A DNA stretch of 64,000 bases from Melastoma dodecandrum (lineage: Eukaryota > Streptophyta > Magnoliopsida > Myrtales > Melastomataceae). Numbering within the stretch: the stretch's first letter is position 1; every line of letters starts with the position of its first letter. The stretch covers positions 1,860,001 to 1,924,000 of the forward strand of contig JARUPY010000189.1 in assembly GCA_029817715.1 (NCBI GenBank), in the 5' to 3' direction. The notes beneath the pieces were generated by a model. That model was given only the letters and a program-made list of their open reading frames with translations. It searched no databases and was not told the origin of the DNA. A program made the position numbers and the translations under genes. Shown here one piece after another: positions 9,503 through 21,779 of the stretch.

Positions 9503-12500
9503 CTACTTCGGTTCGACTTTCGTAGGAACCATGTATCCCCCGCTGTAGTCAAAGGAATCACTGTGGTTGGCGGTGGAGTACCCTTTCGGCAGGCCTTTGT
9601 TGTAAGGGTGATGCCTCGAAGATCCCTTGGGAAACCCATACTCCGTGGCAGAGGACGAGGCAGAGGTCGAGTTCGTGTTCATACCGTCATTCTGGAGGAT
9701 GTTCTCGATGGTCTTCACAACCTCACTCATTGTGGGCCTGTCAGAGGCCGATTCCTCGACGCACCTCAGGGCCAGGTCCAGGAATCTGCTGAAGCCGACC
9801 AGGAGCCCTGAGTCCCTGATCGAAGAGTCGATCCTGTCCTGCAGGCCGCGCAGGCCATCGTCGTCGTTCATGTTCATGGCCGTGCGGACCTCCCGCACAA
9901 TGTACTTCCCCTTCTCGATCGGCTGCTTTGCAGTTATCAGTTCTAGCATGACGACACCGAAGCTATAGACATCACTCTTCTCAGTTAGCTGCTGGGTCAT
10001 GTAATATTCAGGATCCAGGTATCCCTGCAATTAAGTATATGACGCGGATTATGAGTGAAATGTATTCCAAATTCGAATATACGGATCACATGAAACAATT
10101 TCTATACCAGGGTGCCCTTGACTTGCGTCGAAACATGTCCCTTTTGGCTGTCCGATACCAATTTTGACAACCCAAAATCCGCAACCTTTGCAGAGAGGTT
10201 CTCGTCCAGCAAAATATTAGTCGACTTCACATCCCGATGAATAATCGGTGGATCAGCGAGCTCATGAAGGTAAGTCAGCCCTCTGGCCGAGCCAAGGGCG
10301 ATCCGCAACCTCCTCCTCCAGTCGAGATGGATACCAGATGTTCCTGTAAATCAACATCATTCAGATCCCGTGTCGTGTTCAGTGTAATACATTAGGCCAG
10401 AACAGTCATGAGGTGGGAGACAAGAGAGCGTTACCAGACAAGCTCTCGCGGAGCGTCCCATTGGGCATGAACTCATATATTAACATCTGCTCTCCTGATT
10501 CGAAGCAGAAACCAACTAGACCGACGAGGTTTCGGTGATGAACCCGGGAAAGCAGTTCGATTTCGGTCTTGAATTCCTGTCCACCCTGCATCGACCCTTG
10601 CTGGGCTCGCTTGATGGCGACAACTTGCCCGTTTGAAAGCATTCCCCGATACACCTTAATGTAACACAAGCGTAAGATAAAATCAAATGAGTTCCATGGG
10701 ACTGACATTTTCGGTTTGGGTGACCGGGAATTTTTACCTTGCCGTATCCACCGGAGCCTATCTCGTTCCTTTCCGAGAAATTGTTTGTGCACTTCTTGAG
10801 TTCATCTAGCGAGAACCATCTCGCTCCCTTCAACTGTGGCGCGCCTCCGGTGTCTTTCCCGCTCGGTGCCCAAGATGCTGGAAAAAGAACAAAGAAATGA
10901 CTAGTCAGACGACAAGCACAGCCCATGATTTCAGGAGCATAAACTACTTACCGAATGGTTTGCTCAGGTATATTGCTTTCTCTGCACGCCGCTTCTGCCT
11001 AACGGCATAAAAACCGATCCCGAGCAGCCCGAGAAATAGGGCTGTGCACCCGATTGTAATGCCAATTATGGCCCTCGTGCTCATGGAGAACTTTTGAGCT
11101 GCAACACCATCAGCCATACTTTCGTGACCAAACCAACTGAATCCGTACCTTAAAGGATTGTAGCGTGTGGTACCTGAGAATGCATACGGAGATGCGATGA
11201 AGTAATACGGTCCAAACACCTTGGGCGGTTTGTAAGTCTGGTTGCTGAGGTCGAATCCAATCCTCAGGATCTCTGTCCGGTTAAAATAAATCCCGGATGA
11301 TGGGAACAACGCGAGTTGGATCTGGAGATAGTCATCCGCGTTGAAGAAAGGATTCTCCAGGAAGACAGAATGGGGACCAAGTCCCAGTTCCGTTGACAGG
11401 CTCGTTTCCAGTTGGTGAAACAAGTTGACGTTCGACAGGTCCCGGAACGAGGGCCCCCGGAAGAACAGTGTCCCTTCGTACGGGTATGCACAATCGCAAG
11501 TCTGAGGATTCAGCTTTCGATCATGTTGGCAAGATTTGACTCCGCAGTTCGAGAGGCTGCTGCTGTAAGGATTCCTGTTTTCCTGCTGATCGTGACAGTA
11601 GCTTGACCGCGTGCTCGACTCATTGCAAACTGGATTTCCTGACAGACTAGAACAGCACGAAATCGCGTGTTAGAGACAGTGGTCGTAAGCATAACAGTTG
11701 AGCCCAACGAACACGAGGTTTCTCACATCAGGGTGTTGGTGTAGGCCATCGAATTTGGGGAGACTGATGCGATCCTGTTATTCTGAAGGTCAACATGTTC
11801 AAGATCCCTCCCGATGTTGTCGCTCATGGTTAGCTCACCGCTGATGGCATTGTTTCGGAGTTTCCTACACGAAGATACAAACAAAATCCATCACAGTTCA
11901 CACGCTATCACATCCCCATTCAAAGATTTCACGAAGGAGGCCAGCCCTTACACCATCTGCAGCTGAGGAATGCTGAAAAGAGCTCCCGGCAATGGTCCCT
12001 GGAGTGATCCATATTCCATGACCCTGGATCATCCCACATTACGTTAGCATCTATCTGTCGATTAGCAATTTTTGTTACTTCCCGAATTCGATTTCTAAAA
12101 GAATGGATTACTCACAAAGTCGTAAGGGAAGGCAAGTTCGTGAACCAACTCGGAGGTTCCGACGGGTCGAAGTAATTGTTACTCAGGTCCCTATTGAGAA
12201 AACAGAGGTCATGTAAAGTCGATTTATTTGTCACACATCGGACCGGAAAGATCTACGAGGAATCCATAACATGTGCGAGATGCAGAATTACTTACACATA
12301 GCTGAGGGAACTCATGTTCGTCAAGTCCGGCAGTGAGCCATTCAATCGGTTGAAGGCCATGTGCCTGAGAAATTCAAGAATAGCACAATCACGAGGGGTC
12401 GATAGTTCTGATGCCATAGTGACAGGAGATTTGTTTACTTACATTTCGTTCAAGTTTGTTAAGTTGCTGATGCTCGATGGGATCTGCCCGGACAAAGCAT

Positions 12501-13969
12501 TCCTGTCAAGCCGCCTGTTGCGCAGCAATATTGTCATTGTAGAATCATCATGGAATCATCCGTGGAACGATCCGAAGCAAAACATGAAAGATCGTCAAGT
12601 TATGTCACTCACAGAACCTCTAGCGCCTGAACTTGTCCTATGGATGATGGTATGGGTCCGGTAAGCTGATTGCTATCAAACAACCTGTCGTCCATCAAGA
12701 CTACCCATCATAAGCAGCTATTTACCACTTCCGAGAAAAAACATTGGTTGCTTCTGTATCGATAACTTACACATGTAGCAGAATCATGTTGGAGCTGAAC
12801 AGCGTGGCCGGAATGGCGCCAGTAAGCTGGTTCTTGTTAAAATGGCTGGAGCAGGAGGGCGGGGAAGCAGCTTTCAGCGACATCGTGATGAAAGCCTTTT
12901 TTTCCTAGTGTCAGTTTTGATTAGAGGAGATAACTCACAAGTGTTTGCAATTGTGGAGAGATTCTAAACCGGGAGACACCGGTATGCGTCCGGTGAGTTG
13001 GTTCTCTGCCAGGTCGAGCCACTGCAGCTTGGAGAGTTTGCCCAAGGAATGCGGTATTCTGCCGGTAAACTTGTTTGTGTTGAGTGCCCTGGATTGAGTG
13101 TTCAGTCATGTCAGATCGGGTCGACAGAATAAACTAAGTTAACCGAAACGAGGAATTTTCTCTGGAGGCCATAAGCCATACAAGAATGTCAGTGCTCTCA
13201 GGTTGCCGAGCTCGTCGGGGATGCTACCGGTGAAACTACAGCCTGCCAAGATCCTGCCAGACCATTGCTCGAGGGACAAAGGTCACTTTGAAGAAAGACA
13301 ACCTAGTCGGACCCAAAAGTATTAGAAAGACTAAGAACGTTGAGGAATTACAAAGTACTGAGCTTCTGCAGATTCCCTATTTTCGACGTCAGTGGACCGC
13401 CAATGTCGATGTTGTAAGACAAATCCCTGCAAGTCGCGTATGTGTTAGAAGCTAAGAATGATGAATCATCCCAGCACGAGACTTTCCGATTCCAAATGGA
13501 GCGCTTTTACAATAATCTCAGCTCGCTTAGTCCTCCGATGTCACCGCTCAGTTGCCCGTTGATGTTCTGAGAAGACAGCCCTCTGCGACATATAAACCAT
13601 CCCAGAGGTGTGATCAGAGACACCGACCCTGAACAAGCTAGACAGAAAAAATAGAACAGCCAACTACATTACATCTCGGTCACCCTCGAGTCTTCGCAGG
13701 TGATACCATCCCACGGAATGCCGCAAGGGTCCCCTCCCTTGTCCCAACTTGGTGGGGTGTTCTTCCAAATCCGCTTCAGAGACTCCAGTGCCGCGGCTGA
13801 ACCAGGAGAATCAATCACAAGGCAAAAACAGGCAAGTTAACCCTCCCGAACCCACAACGATCTACTTACAGTCACCCGGGTCCGTGTAAGAGCCCAGACG
13901 GTCGACCCCCGCGGAGAACACCGCCGCGAAAAGCAGCAGCCTGATCCGAAACATGATTTTTCTCGACAT
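9503..13969 (-). CDS. LRR receptor-like protein kinase, HPCA1-like (LRR subfamily VIII-1)
   Basis: A plasma-membrane receptor kinase of 992 residues in 18 exons: 13969-13870, 13796-13673, 13582-13511, 13426-13352, 13253-13182, 13088-12939, 12845-12771, 12684-12613, 12514-12443, 12364-12296, 12190-12116, 12023-11952, 11864-11727, 11646-10952, 10877-10738, 10654-10435, 10343-10108 and 10024-9503 (TAG). All joins are GT-AG and keep frame. The most likely ATG (13969) gives a signal peptide ([18 protein letters not shown]). LRRs follow, mostly one repeat per 69-75-bp exon, up to about residue 390. Then come a cysteine cluster (C-x4-C-x10-C-x-C), a juxtamembrane ectodomain, a transmembrane segment at about 580-603, and a kinase with [23 protein letters not shown] and [11 protein letters not shown], so it is an RD kinase. 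Known members sense extracellular hydrogen peroxide (HPCA1) or are orphan receptors; which applies here is not decided by the sequence. Confidence 0.93.
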
Positions 13970-14756
13970 GGGGTGCCGGACTTGGTAGAGCTGAGACCAA
14001 CGAAACTTTCTCTCTCGGTCGATTGAAAATACATCAAACTTAAAAAACAAAGGGACATTGTTGTCGTCCGCTCATCTTCGGACACAGCTAAGCTGGAATT
14101 CCATTTCTTAGTCATATGATGACAAACGAGGTTACGACCAGAACGATGATGCTGATGTTTTCCTCCCCCTTGTAAAGTTCGACCAAAACTCACAATCTCA
14201 ATTGACTAAACAACATATGGACACAATTATCCCATGCTTTAAAAACATGTTCATCTCATCCGAGGACTCACTAGGTTGCATCTAAATGAAAGAAATTATA
14301 CGAGGAAATCCTTTTGCGTAGTTATGGGTTCATGAGTTCAGCAATAGCGTCCGAATATATTCTTGTATTTTTATGTATACGTGAAGAATCATCGTGATAT
14401 GTATAAAGGAAAGAAAAGTCATTGAAAATAATGAAAGATGATCATGTGAACCAAGGACAACATTAGTTTTTATTAAGTACATATTTGTCTAAAAGTTATC
14501 GAGATATAGTTTTATTCCACGCGGGGTTCAGGCAGAAACCAACGAAAAACGGCCGGAGGAAACGATGTGTTGCCTCTAAGCCTTTTTTAGGATTATTGGT
14601 GGTGGATTTTTGCCCCTTGGAACGATCTTCATTCTCGTTGATGACGATATATAATGCCCCCACACGCTTTTCATTTCTCTTAAAAAAATTCGTCCGGTCG
14701 AACAGCTACCCTGGACGTCGTATGCGAGCGCACTCACGCAAATGCTTCGTTCCGTT
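13970..14756. other. Receptor kinase upstream region
   Basis: Probable 5' UTR and promoter of the receptor kinase on the minus strand, followed by unannotated sequence. Open frames here (13837-14193 minus, 14485-14805 plus) overlap the start exon or repeats and show no family resemblance. Confidence 0.4.
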
Positions 14757-15039
14757 TGCATGGCGCCAAACGGAGGTTTGTACGGTATTACCGTTCGTTT
14801 TTTAAAAAATTCACGAAAAATAGTTCGAGTTTGAGAAATTACCTGAATACCGTCGATGGGGCGCGTTTTGAAAACGCGCCCCCCGAATAACAAAGAGGGC
14901 GCGTTTTGAAAACCCGCCCTCCGTGTAAATGGCCGGTTTTCAAAACCCGCCCCTCGAACACTTTAAAAAAAAAAAAAGGGTATCGGGGGTGAGTTTTGAA
15001 AACCCGCCACTGTCCACAAGTAAACAAATTACCCTCCTC

Positions 15040-15103
15040 TAGCTTAGTCGGTTAAAGTGTTTCGTTAATTTGCGAAAGGTCTTGGGTTCGATTCCTCTTA
15101 GCA
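15040..15103 (+). other. tRNA-like sequence, left arm (degenerate, possible SINE head)
   Basis: A box at 15040-15051 and B box at 15085-15095 fit the Pol III consensus. The intervening CGTTAATTTGCGAAAGGTC recalls tRNA-Ile (AAT) around the anticodon. The acceptor stem does not pair convincingly, so a working tRNA gene is unlikely. Confidence 0.5.
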
Positions 15104-15147
15104 ACAATTTTGAGTAATGTTTTTTCAAAAAATTAAAAAAAATTTCG

Positions 15148-15210
15148 TCCTAACAGGAATCGAACCCAAGAACATTTGTAAATTAAAAATTATTTTTACC
15201 AACTCAGCTA
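15148..15210 (-). other. tRNA-like sequence, right arm (degenerate)
   Basis: On the minus strand an A box (15210-15199, TAGCTGAGTTGG) and B box (15166-15156, GGTTCGATTCC) mirror the left arm. The region between them is AT-rich, so this copy is less tRNA-like. Confidence 0.5.
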
Positions 15211-15455
15211 GAGGGCGGGTTTTGAAAACCCGCCCTTCGAAACCCTATTTTTTTTTTATAAGTATTGGAGGCCCCTGCCCATTTTCACGGAGGGCGGGTT
15301 TTCAAAATCCGCCCTCTTTGTTATTCGGGGGGCGCGTTTTCAAAACGCGCTCCATCGACGATATTTCCATAATTTCTCAAACTCGAACGGTTTTTGGCGA
15401 TTTTTTTTTAAAACGAACAGTACATCCGTACAAACCTCGCGCCAAACGTGCATTT

Positions 15456-17810
15456 CTGGAATGTCCTCGAAGTCGGTTAGAATCGTAGGGGTACGGCGTT
15501 TCGTGACGCGGTGCAAAACGTTACTCCAGCAATGTGGCAACCTCGTATCGAATCATGTGATGAATGAGTGTTCACTACTTCAATGGTTGGAAAACCGTAA
15601 GTAGTTGATAGAGGAAAAAGAATGACATAAAAATAAGTAGACACCGTTCCATTTGAGGGATTTCTTTAGGATGGAATTCGAACTCCCGCTTATAAATGAA
15701 CCAAAGTGAAATTGTTAGTAATATCGGATCGACCCAAATACCATGTCTAATATATAAGCCCTATGAGGTTATACTATAAAACTAATTGGCTGTATAAGAA
15801 GTTTGGTTTTGTTAGATCGTTCAGGTGCATTAAGAGGGGGGTAAATTAGTGATTGTAACCTTTTCGCCCTTTCTCAGTGTAAGCGGAAGCGTACTGTATC
15901 ACAGCAGAGCGTTTCTCAGAATGAGATCTGCTTCGCTGTAACCGTTACGATTTGATGGAGTAGGTTTTCGTACGAGTGCTTGCGCGATCGTAAGGAATAC
16001 AATAGTTTATAGTGGTTCGGCTTTAATCGACCTACGTCCACTTTCCACCAATGAGATGATTCCATTATATAAAGTAATTGGTGCAAAGAGCCCTTGCACT
16101 AGGCTTTCGGTTTCTCAACAAAGTGAGATTTAGAATCCTTTATAAAAGGAGATTACTCCTGGACAACGATCAGCTCCTCACACAGTGGACGTCTTCTCGT
16201 TTCCAGTAGAATGATGCTCACACTCAGCAGTTGATTGCTCAAAGGATTTTCACACAGCTCGTTATCGCTTAGGCATAAGCACAAAGACAACGTTGTGTTA
16301 AAGAATAAATCCTCACAAATGATTCCTTACAGTGAAGAACGACTTCTCTGAAAGCAGCCCGTTTCTGTTTCACAACAGAAGAATGCTTCAGCACTTAATA
16401 GCTCAGCATAGGATTTCCACACAGTTTCTGTCTCTTCTCAAGATGAACCTGCAGGTACTCAAGAGACAACCACAAAGCCAGTCACTTAGAATAGAAAAGA
16501 AACAAAACAGATATTGGTTCCTCACACAGCAGAACCTGACTTCTCACACATCGAAGTTGCGGTATCAGTCCTACACTCAGCTTGAACGTGCACGGTTACC
16601 ACAGCCGTGACTCACTGCACTACACACCCAGTGCCTAGGGTGGAATTTTCAGCTCCGACGGCTTCCACGTAACCTGCTCTACTGTCCCTCAGGAGGTCGA
16701 GGCTTCTGCACAACACCTCTGTGCTCGAGAGGACCTCTTTCCACTCCGGCGGCGTTCCCAACTCCTGCTCTACCCTGCAGGCACGAGACTTCTGGCGCGC
16801 ACCCGCAAGTGCGTGACTAACTGCTTAAACTCCGTTGGTTTGAGACTTCCCTTCGAAAAGACACGACAAGAATAGTTTCTTGCCGATGAGTTAGCAACTG
16901 GTTAATAAATTCAGAACATGTATTCACTTAGCTTCCCTCAGACGATTCGCCAGCCGCTCGTTGAATGCACCGAGGACACTCAGTTCCTCTCACGACGATC
17001 AAGGTCACACTCAGCCCTTGACACTCCCACACGCAGATAGCGAGAGATAAGAACCAGGCGATCACTTAGTACCTTCCGTTCTCCGCCGATCCTCAAAGCT
17101 TCACTCAGATCACACAGGCTTTGGACAACCACTCAGACTAGACAGACGCACAAAGGCAATCAGATCTGTCGTTCTAGTATGATATTAAACGGAGAAAAGA
17201 AATGTGGAAGATGTCCATATACGTTGGGACAATCTTCATGATTTGCTTTCAAAGCTTGTGGACAGATTCTGAGCAACGATCTGCTCAACGGTTGCTGAAC
17301 TAGAGAAGGTAAGTTCACAATGGTAACTTCCCTATCTCATCCTAAAGATAACCTTATCTGATCGGTTATTGAAATCAAATAATAAACAAAATTATTTGAA
17401 TTAGCATTTTATCTTATTACAGCGTAGCACTACTGCAGAATATCATAATGAAATATTTTGTTTCCAAATATAAACTTGAAAAGCTAATCTCAAAATATTG
17501 AGTTGCCTTAAACGTATGAATTGAGGTTATTTAAATAACATTCAACGTATTTAGACAATCTGACATATATCCCAAATTAAATCAGAATATAATGTAATTA
17601 AGAAATATTTATTTCCATATATTCATTGAGTAATCGTATTATTACAGTAACAGTTTACTGTAAAACAGAAACATACAACTTATGCTAGCTGTAACTTAGC
17701 AACACTCTTCTCAAGCTCATCACTAAATATAAGCATACGATTCATGAAGCAATGCTGCTGACCACGAGTAACTCGTTGCTTAAGTTCATCATCAAAACTT
17801 AGGTCAACAG
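15456..17810. other. Intergenic, with diverged tandem repeats
   Basis: No gene is recognised. Bases 16180-16600 contain two or three diverged copies of a unit of about 150 bp with shared wording (AGAATGMT...CAGCA...CTCA...AGGATTTYCACACAG, for example 16208-16260 and 16378-16430). A stretch near 15828 with a run of G (AAGAGGGGGGTAAATTAGTG) resembles wording often seen in plant retroelements, but I cannot assign it. The motif TTAGTAATATCGGATCG at 15715 recurs at 38317. Confidence 0.4.
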
Positions 17811-19397
17811 GTTTCTATACCAGGCTGAACTCTTTTCCCTTTCCGACGTGGGATTGGGTTTGTCCCATTTTAGTGGCAACCATTTTAACGGAAATCAATG
17901 GGTTGATTGGAAAATTAGCGATTCGCATGCCCCTTTGTCCTCGTGGAATGGGATATTTAATGATCAAAACAGTGATGCATAAAACTTCTCTTAGATAGTG
18001 TACGCGCGCCCTCCGGCCTAGCACGCGCGCTGGCGGTTCGGACAACCCGAGGATCCGGGCCCGCTCCCCCGAGGCCCAGTCCGGTCGACGTTCCGGCTCG
18101 AACGCCGTACGCTGCGGAAAGGGGACCCGGGGTTGGGCCTTCCCTTGATTCGCGAACGGGTCTGCGGGACGTTTCGCCAACCATCTCCAGTTCCCTGAAG
18201 GCGGCGAGCGAAAGGCTACGTTAAGACCTCGCTCGCGAATTTCGGGGAAGGCTCAAGGAGCGGCTCGGTTTGCCGTCACCTCATCCAAAATGGTTCCGTT
18301 TGTAAAATGTGTTGTTGTTTAACCTAGGTAAACTATTACGGAGTCGCCACCGACTTTTTATTTTGAAACTGTTAAGTCGGAAAAACAGCTTGTTCGGGGA
18401 TTTCTACTTACTAGTCTTTACACTCTAAACATGCGAAGAGGTGGCGTCTGCTCCAAAAGAGTTTGGCTTTTGATTAACGGGCGTTGGACCCGATCCGGGC
18501 ATGACTCCGAACTCATGTCACTGTTTTACGGGCGTTGGACCCGATTCGAGCCTTTTGGGCTCGAACTCATGTGTATTTAGCAAATAGCATGCGACGATAA
18601 ACCTACGGGCCTAAAGCATGCGGACAACCACAACCAATTATTGAGATCAAAAGAGCGGGAAAGGGTGGTGATTGCGGGCCTTTACACTTGGGCCCGCAAT
18701 CCGTTACAAGTGGGTTTACAGAAAATTCGAGGAGGCCCGCACCTCCCCTTTGTACCTTTGATTGAAGGTTGGGGCCGCTTTAAATCTTCGAGCCCGCGGT
18801 TTTTTAGGCCGGGGTGGATCCACGCGGTTTGATACACGCGCCTTCGAGTTAATCTTCGAAATTTTAAAGTTGATCTCCCGAGATTAGATGCTCGATGTAC
18901 ATGCAAAGAAAAGTAAAGAAGTGGTCAGAAAGTCCTAATTTAAATCGAAATGAATAATTAGAACTTAATGAAATAAGAGCGATACTTACGGGGCGTTGTG
19001 AGCCCGTTGATGTCGATCGTCCGCGTCGTCGGAGGATGCATTCCTTGGTAATAATTCCTCGGTGTTTTACATGTAAAACAGGAAGATGCCAAAGCAAGAG
19101 CAGCATGAGTAACGATTAAATCAATGTACATTTAATCGTACTGAAAAGTAAGACATGACTTACCGTTGGAAGTGGTTGAGAGATTTCCTAGTCCGCCGAT
19201 GTCGGTCTTCCAAAATTATATACCCGTGTACTGATTTCGAGATTGCTCGAGAATATTCACCGGGATCCCATTTTTCATGAAAACAAAGGGAAACTGGCAT
19301 TAGAAAAACTCAAATACAGAATTAAAACAAAAACTAGACGCCTAACTCGTGATGGTCAGATCCCCCTTTGAATCTCATTTTTACTAGTTTTATTTAT

Positions 19398-19433
<36 letters not shown>

Positions 19434-21265
19434 TAGAACTTACCTCACCTCGGTCGTTCCCCTTTGCTCGAAAAGGGGAGGAGTCCCGCCTGGCTTGCAC
19501 AGCCGGATCGGGGGAGAGGGGGATCCCGCAGCCCGGCCAAACGGGCGGAGGATCCTCGCACAGTCGGAGGAGGGGAGGCGAGTTCCGTCCGTGGTCCGCC
19601 GTTTGCATGAGCAGGAGAGGTCCAGCGTGACGGATTTGGGTCGGCGTCGGGAGGTTTCGTCGTGGCTGCCGTCGCTCCCGATTGAGCTTGCCATGGGGCG
19701 AGCGGGTCGGCCGCGCCCTGGTCGCCTCAGCCGCGTCTGGATCTGGGTGCGAGGGAGGAGGAGGAGGAGGATGAGGAGACGAGATGGGTGCGGATCTAGG
19801 TCGACGTCCCGGGGGGGGGACTTGGCCGCGGTTAGATCTGGGGAGGCCGGCCACCGGTTGTTGGGACGGATCCGGCCGGATCTAGGCTGGAGGCGTCAGG
19901 AAGCGCCCGAGAGTTGGTCTGCGGCGGATTCTGTGGGGGAGCGCCGGGGAAGAGGAAGCATGCCGGTTGCCGCGGGTCGTCGGGCCGGCTTTAAAGCCGG
20001 GTGAGGATGGGTTTGTCTCCGGGTTCGGGACAGCCGCCTTGGGGTGTCCAAGATGAGGTCCGGTGGAGATTCAGGGGCGCGGCTGGTTCACGACGGAGCT
20101 GGGATCGCCGGGGCAACTCCGGGAGAGGGTGGCGTCGGAGACGGGTTTGCTGGCTCTCTGCCGGTCGTTGGACCGGTTTTGAAGACAGGCGGGGGCGGCT
20201 TGCTGGAACGCCGTCAGCGGGGCGCCGGTTGAAACGAGAGGCGGGGGAGGGGGTCCGTTGCTGTGAGGTCTGAGGATGTTGGGTCTGGCCGCTGACTTCG
20301 AAGTTGCCGGGGAGACGGGTTGCGGAGACGTCGGCTGGAAGCCTCCTTTGGGTAGAGTGCAGCTGCGAGTCTCAGGGACGCCGGGGAAGATGGAAGCGTC
20401 GCCGTGGGTTTTGGGAGCATCAGAGGAGACAGGTCTGGCTGCTGCCAACCTTACGAGCGCCCAGAAAAGGATGGTTTCCGCTGTCAACTCCGGTTCCGGG
20501 GCTGAAATTGGGGTCGCCAAGTCTGAGGATGCTTAGGCAAGGTGACCAACATCGTTGAGTAGCAGCTGGGTCTAGGGATGTCCGAAGCTGAGGTTGACCG
20601 TTGTCATCATCATAGTCACGACCAAAACTGACTATCGCCACCGCTGGTTTGGGTCCGAGTTCACGGGGAGGGGTTCCTTCCTCGGTTGTTGTCGGATAGC
20701 CAGGCCTGCCTTGGGGCTTGGTTCTGCGGTTGGTGATGGTGGGAAGTGAGATCCCACTTTTTTTTTTTTTGGAATGCCTCTTTTGCTGGGAGGAGCTCGC
20801 CGAGGCTGGGTTAAGTAGAAGAGGAAGAAATGGATAAGAAGGGCCATTGAGCGCCCCAAGGAAAGGCTGCAACACCGTTGTCAGGTTGGTGACGTTGCTG
20901 ACGGGGGGAGCCATCTTCCAAAGCATGGTGAGGCGCCGTAGGTAAGGAAACCATCATGAAGCTGGTGACTTCAGGGATGAGAATGATTAGAAGTGTTGCT
21001 TTTGGCCTCCTTCCCTACTGTCATCGTAGTAAGTAGAGGCACCCTTTAATGGACATATTTGTTCATGAAAATTGTCGAAGTGGGGGTCTATCTCAGCGGA
21101 CAACGCATAGGCCATATTTATCGGGATGACTAAAATAGATGTTTGGAGCTCAACGAAAAAGACGTGAACATAATATTTAAAGAACATGATCGTTGTATCC
21201 GTTCGAATAATTTGCGATGTTATTCCAAACGATTACGGGCGGCGTGACAATTTGGGGTATCTACA
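17811..21265. mobile_element. GC-rich non-coding retroelement-like relic (LARD-like, tentative)
   Basis: The base composition changes abruptly to GC-rich (18.0-18.8 kb and 19.4-20.9 kb) inside AT-rich flanks. Wording such as GGAGTCGCCACCGACTTTTT (18341-18360) resembles leader sequence of plant Ty3/gypsy Tat/Ogre elements. An 18-bp unit, ACGGGCGTTGGACCCGAT, is repeated at 18477 and 18528. The right end reads CAATTTGGGG (polypurine-like) then TATCTACAG at about 21250-21265. No gag or pol homology is visible on either strand, and no terminal repeat pair could be confirmed. Long open frames here (19390-20560, both strands) look like by-products of GC richness. Confidence 0.35.
19399..19432. repeat. 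(TAA)n microsatellite
   Basis: About ten TAA/ATA units in a row, directly left of the GC-rich block. Confidence 0.85.
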
Positions 21266-21779
21266 GATAGATAACATTATTGAATGATTTAGAATAATGA
21301 AACGAATAAAGTGTTTTGGGTATCAAAATTAATGTACGAGTTACGAATGGATGCAAATAATGTGATGATATTTTTACACAACGCAGAGAAGAACACGTCC
21401 TTGAAATTAAAGGGACGCGTCTATCGGTGAACTGTAAATCACAGAACCGAGAAGAAGACGCGTCCATGAGCATGCTGTGTACGATAGGATCAAGAAGGAC
21501 ATGTCCTACAATATTGAGATAGCTTCCTTGTAGGTCAACGATTAATCATTCTTGATGAGTAGTACATCCTCATGTTGAGTTATGATTCACCCATATCTCT
21601 CAGGTTCTTGATGTACTCTTGTAGACTTATGTAGATCTTTTGTTTTCTGAACAAATTCTCGTTGTGGATTTACTTGTACCTGTGGTATTATCTGCACATC
21701 CAACTGTTCATCTTCCAACCTGTCTGTAGAGTCTGAATTTTCTTTTAGACTTATTTTACTCCCGCTACCCTCTTTAGAA

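Larger units (their letters stand above)
14757..15455. repeat. Long inverted repeat with paired tRNA-like Pol III boxes and palindrome clusters
   Basis: The left arm (about 14757-15100) and right arm (about 15150-15455) are imperfect reverse complements. They share the same ordered blocks: TTTGTACGG, GTTCGAGTTTGAGAAATTA, a palindrome block, CCCCGAATAACAAAGAGGGC, a second palindrome, an A-rich tract, a third palindrome, then a tRNA-like head. Each head has an A box (TAGCTTAGTCGG at 15040-15051; its counterpart at 15199-15210 on minus reads TAGCTGAGTTGG) and a B box (GGTTCGATTCC at 15085-15095 plus and 15156-15166 minus), about 33 bp apart. The left head resembles plant tRNA-Ile in its D-arm and T-arm wording. 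The palindromes centre on TTTTGAAAA or TTTTCAAAA flanked by GC stems. Two are 25-bp perfect-stem copies (14858-14882, 15212-15236), with about five diverged ones. I do not recognise the family. Confidence 0.8.

Noticed and set aside
15040..15103. A functional tRNA-Ile gene
   Set aside because: The A and B boxes are good, but the acceptor stem does not pair and the anticodon arm is degenerate. It is better read as a tRNA-derived repeat.
14757..15455. A CRISPR-like array of palindromic repeats
   Set aside because: This is a plant genome. The palindromes are few, unevenly spaced and mirror-arranged in two arms, without regular unique spacers.
19390..20926. Several open frames of 80-170 codons on both strands
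   Set aside because: They overlap one another on both strands in GC-rich sequence, are low-complexity Arg/Pro/Gly, and match no family I know.
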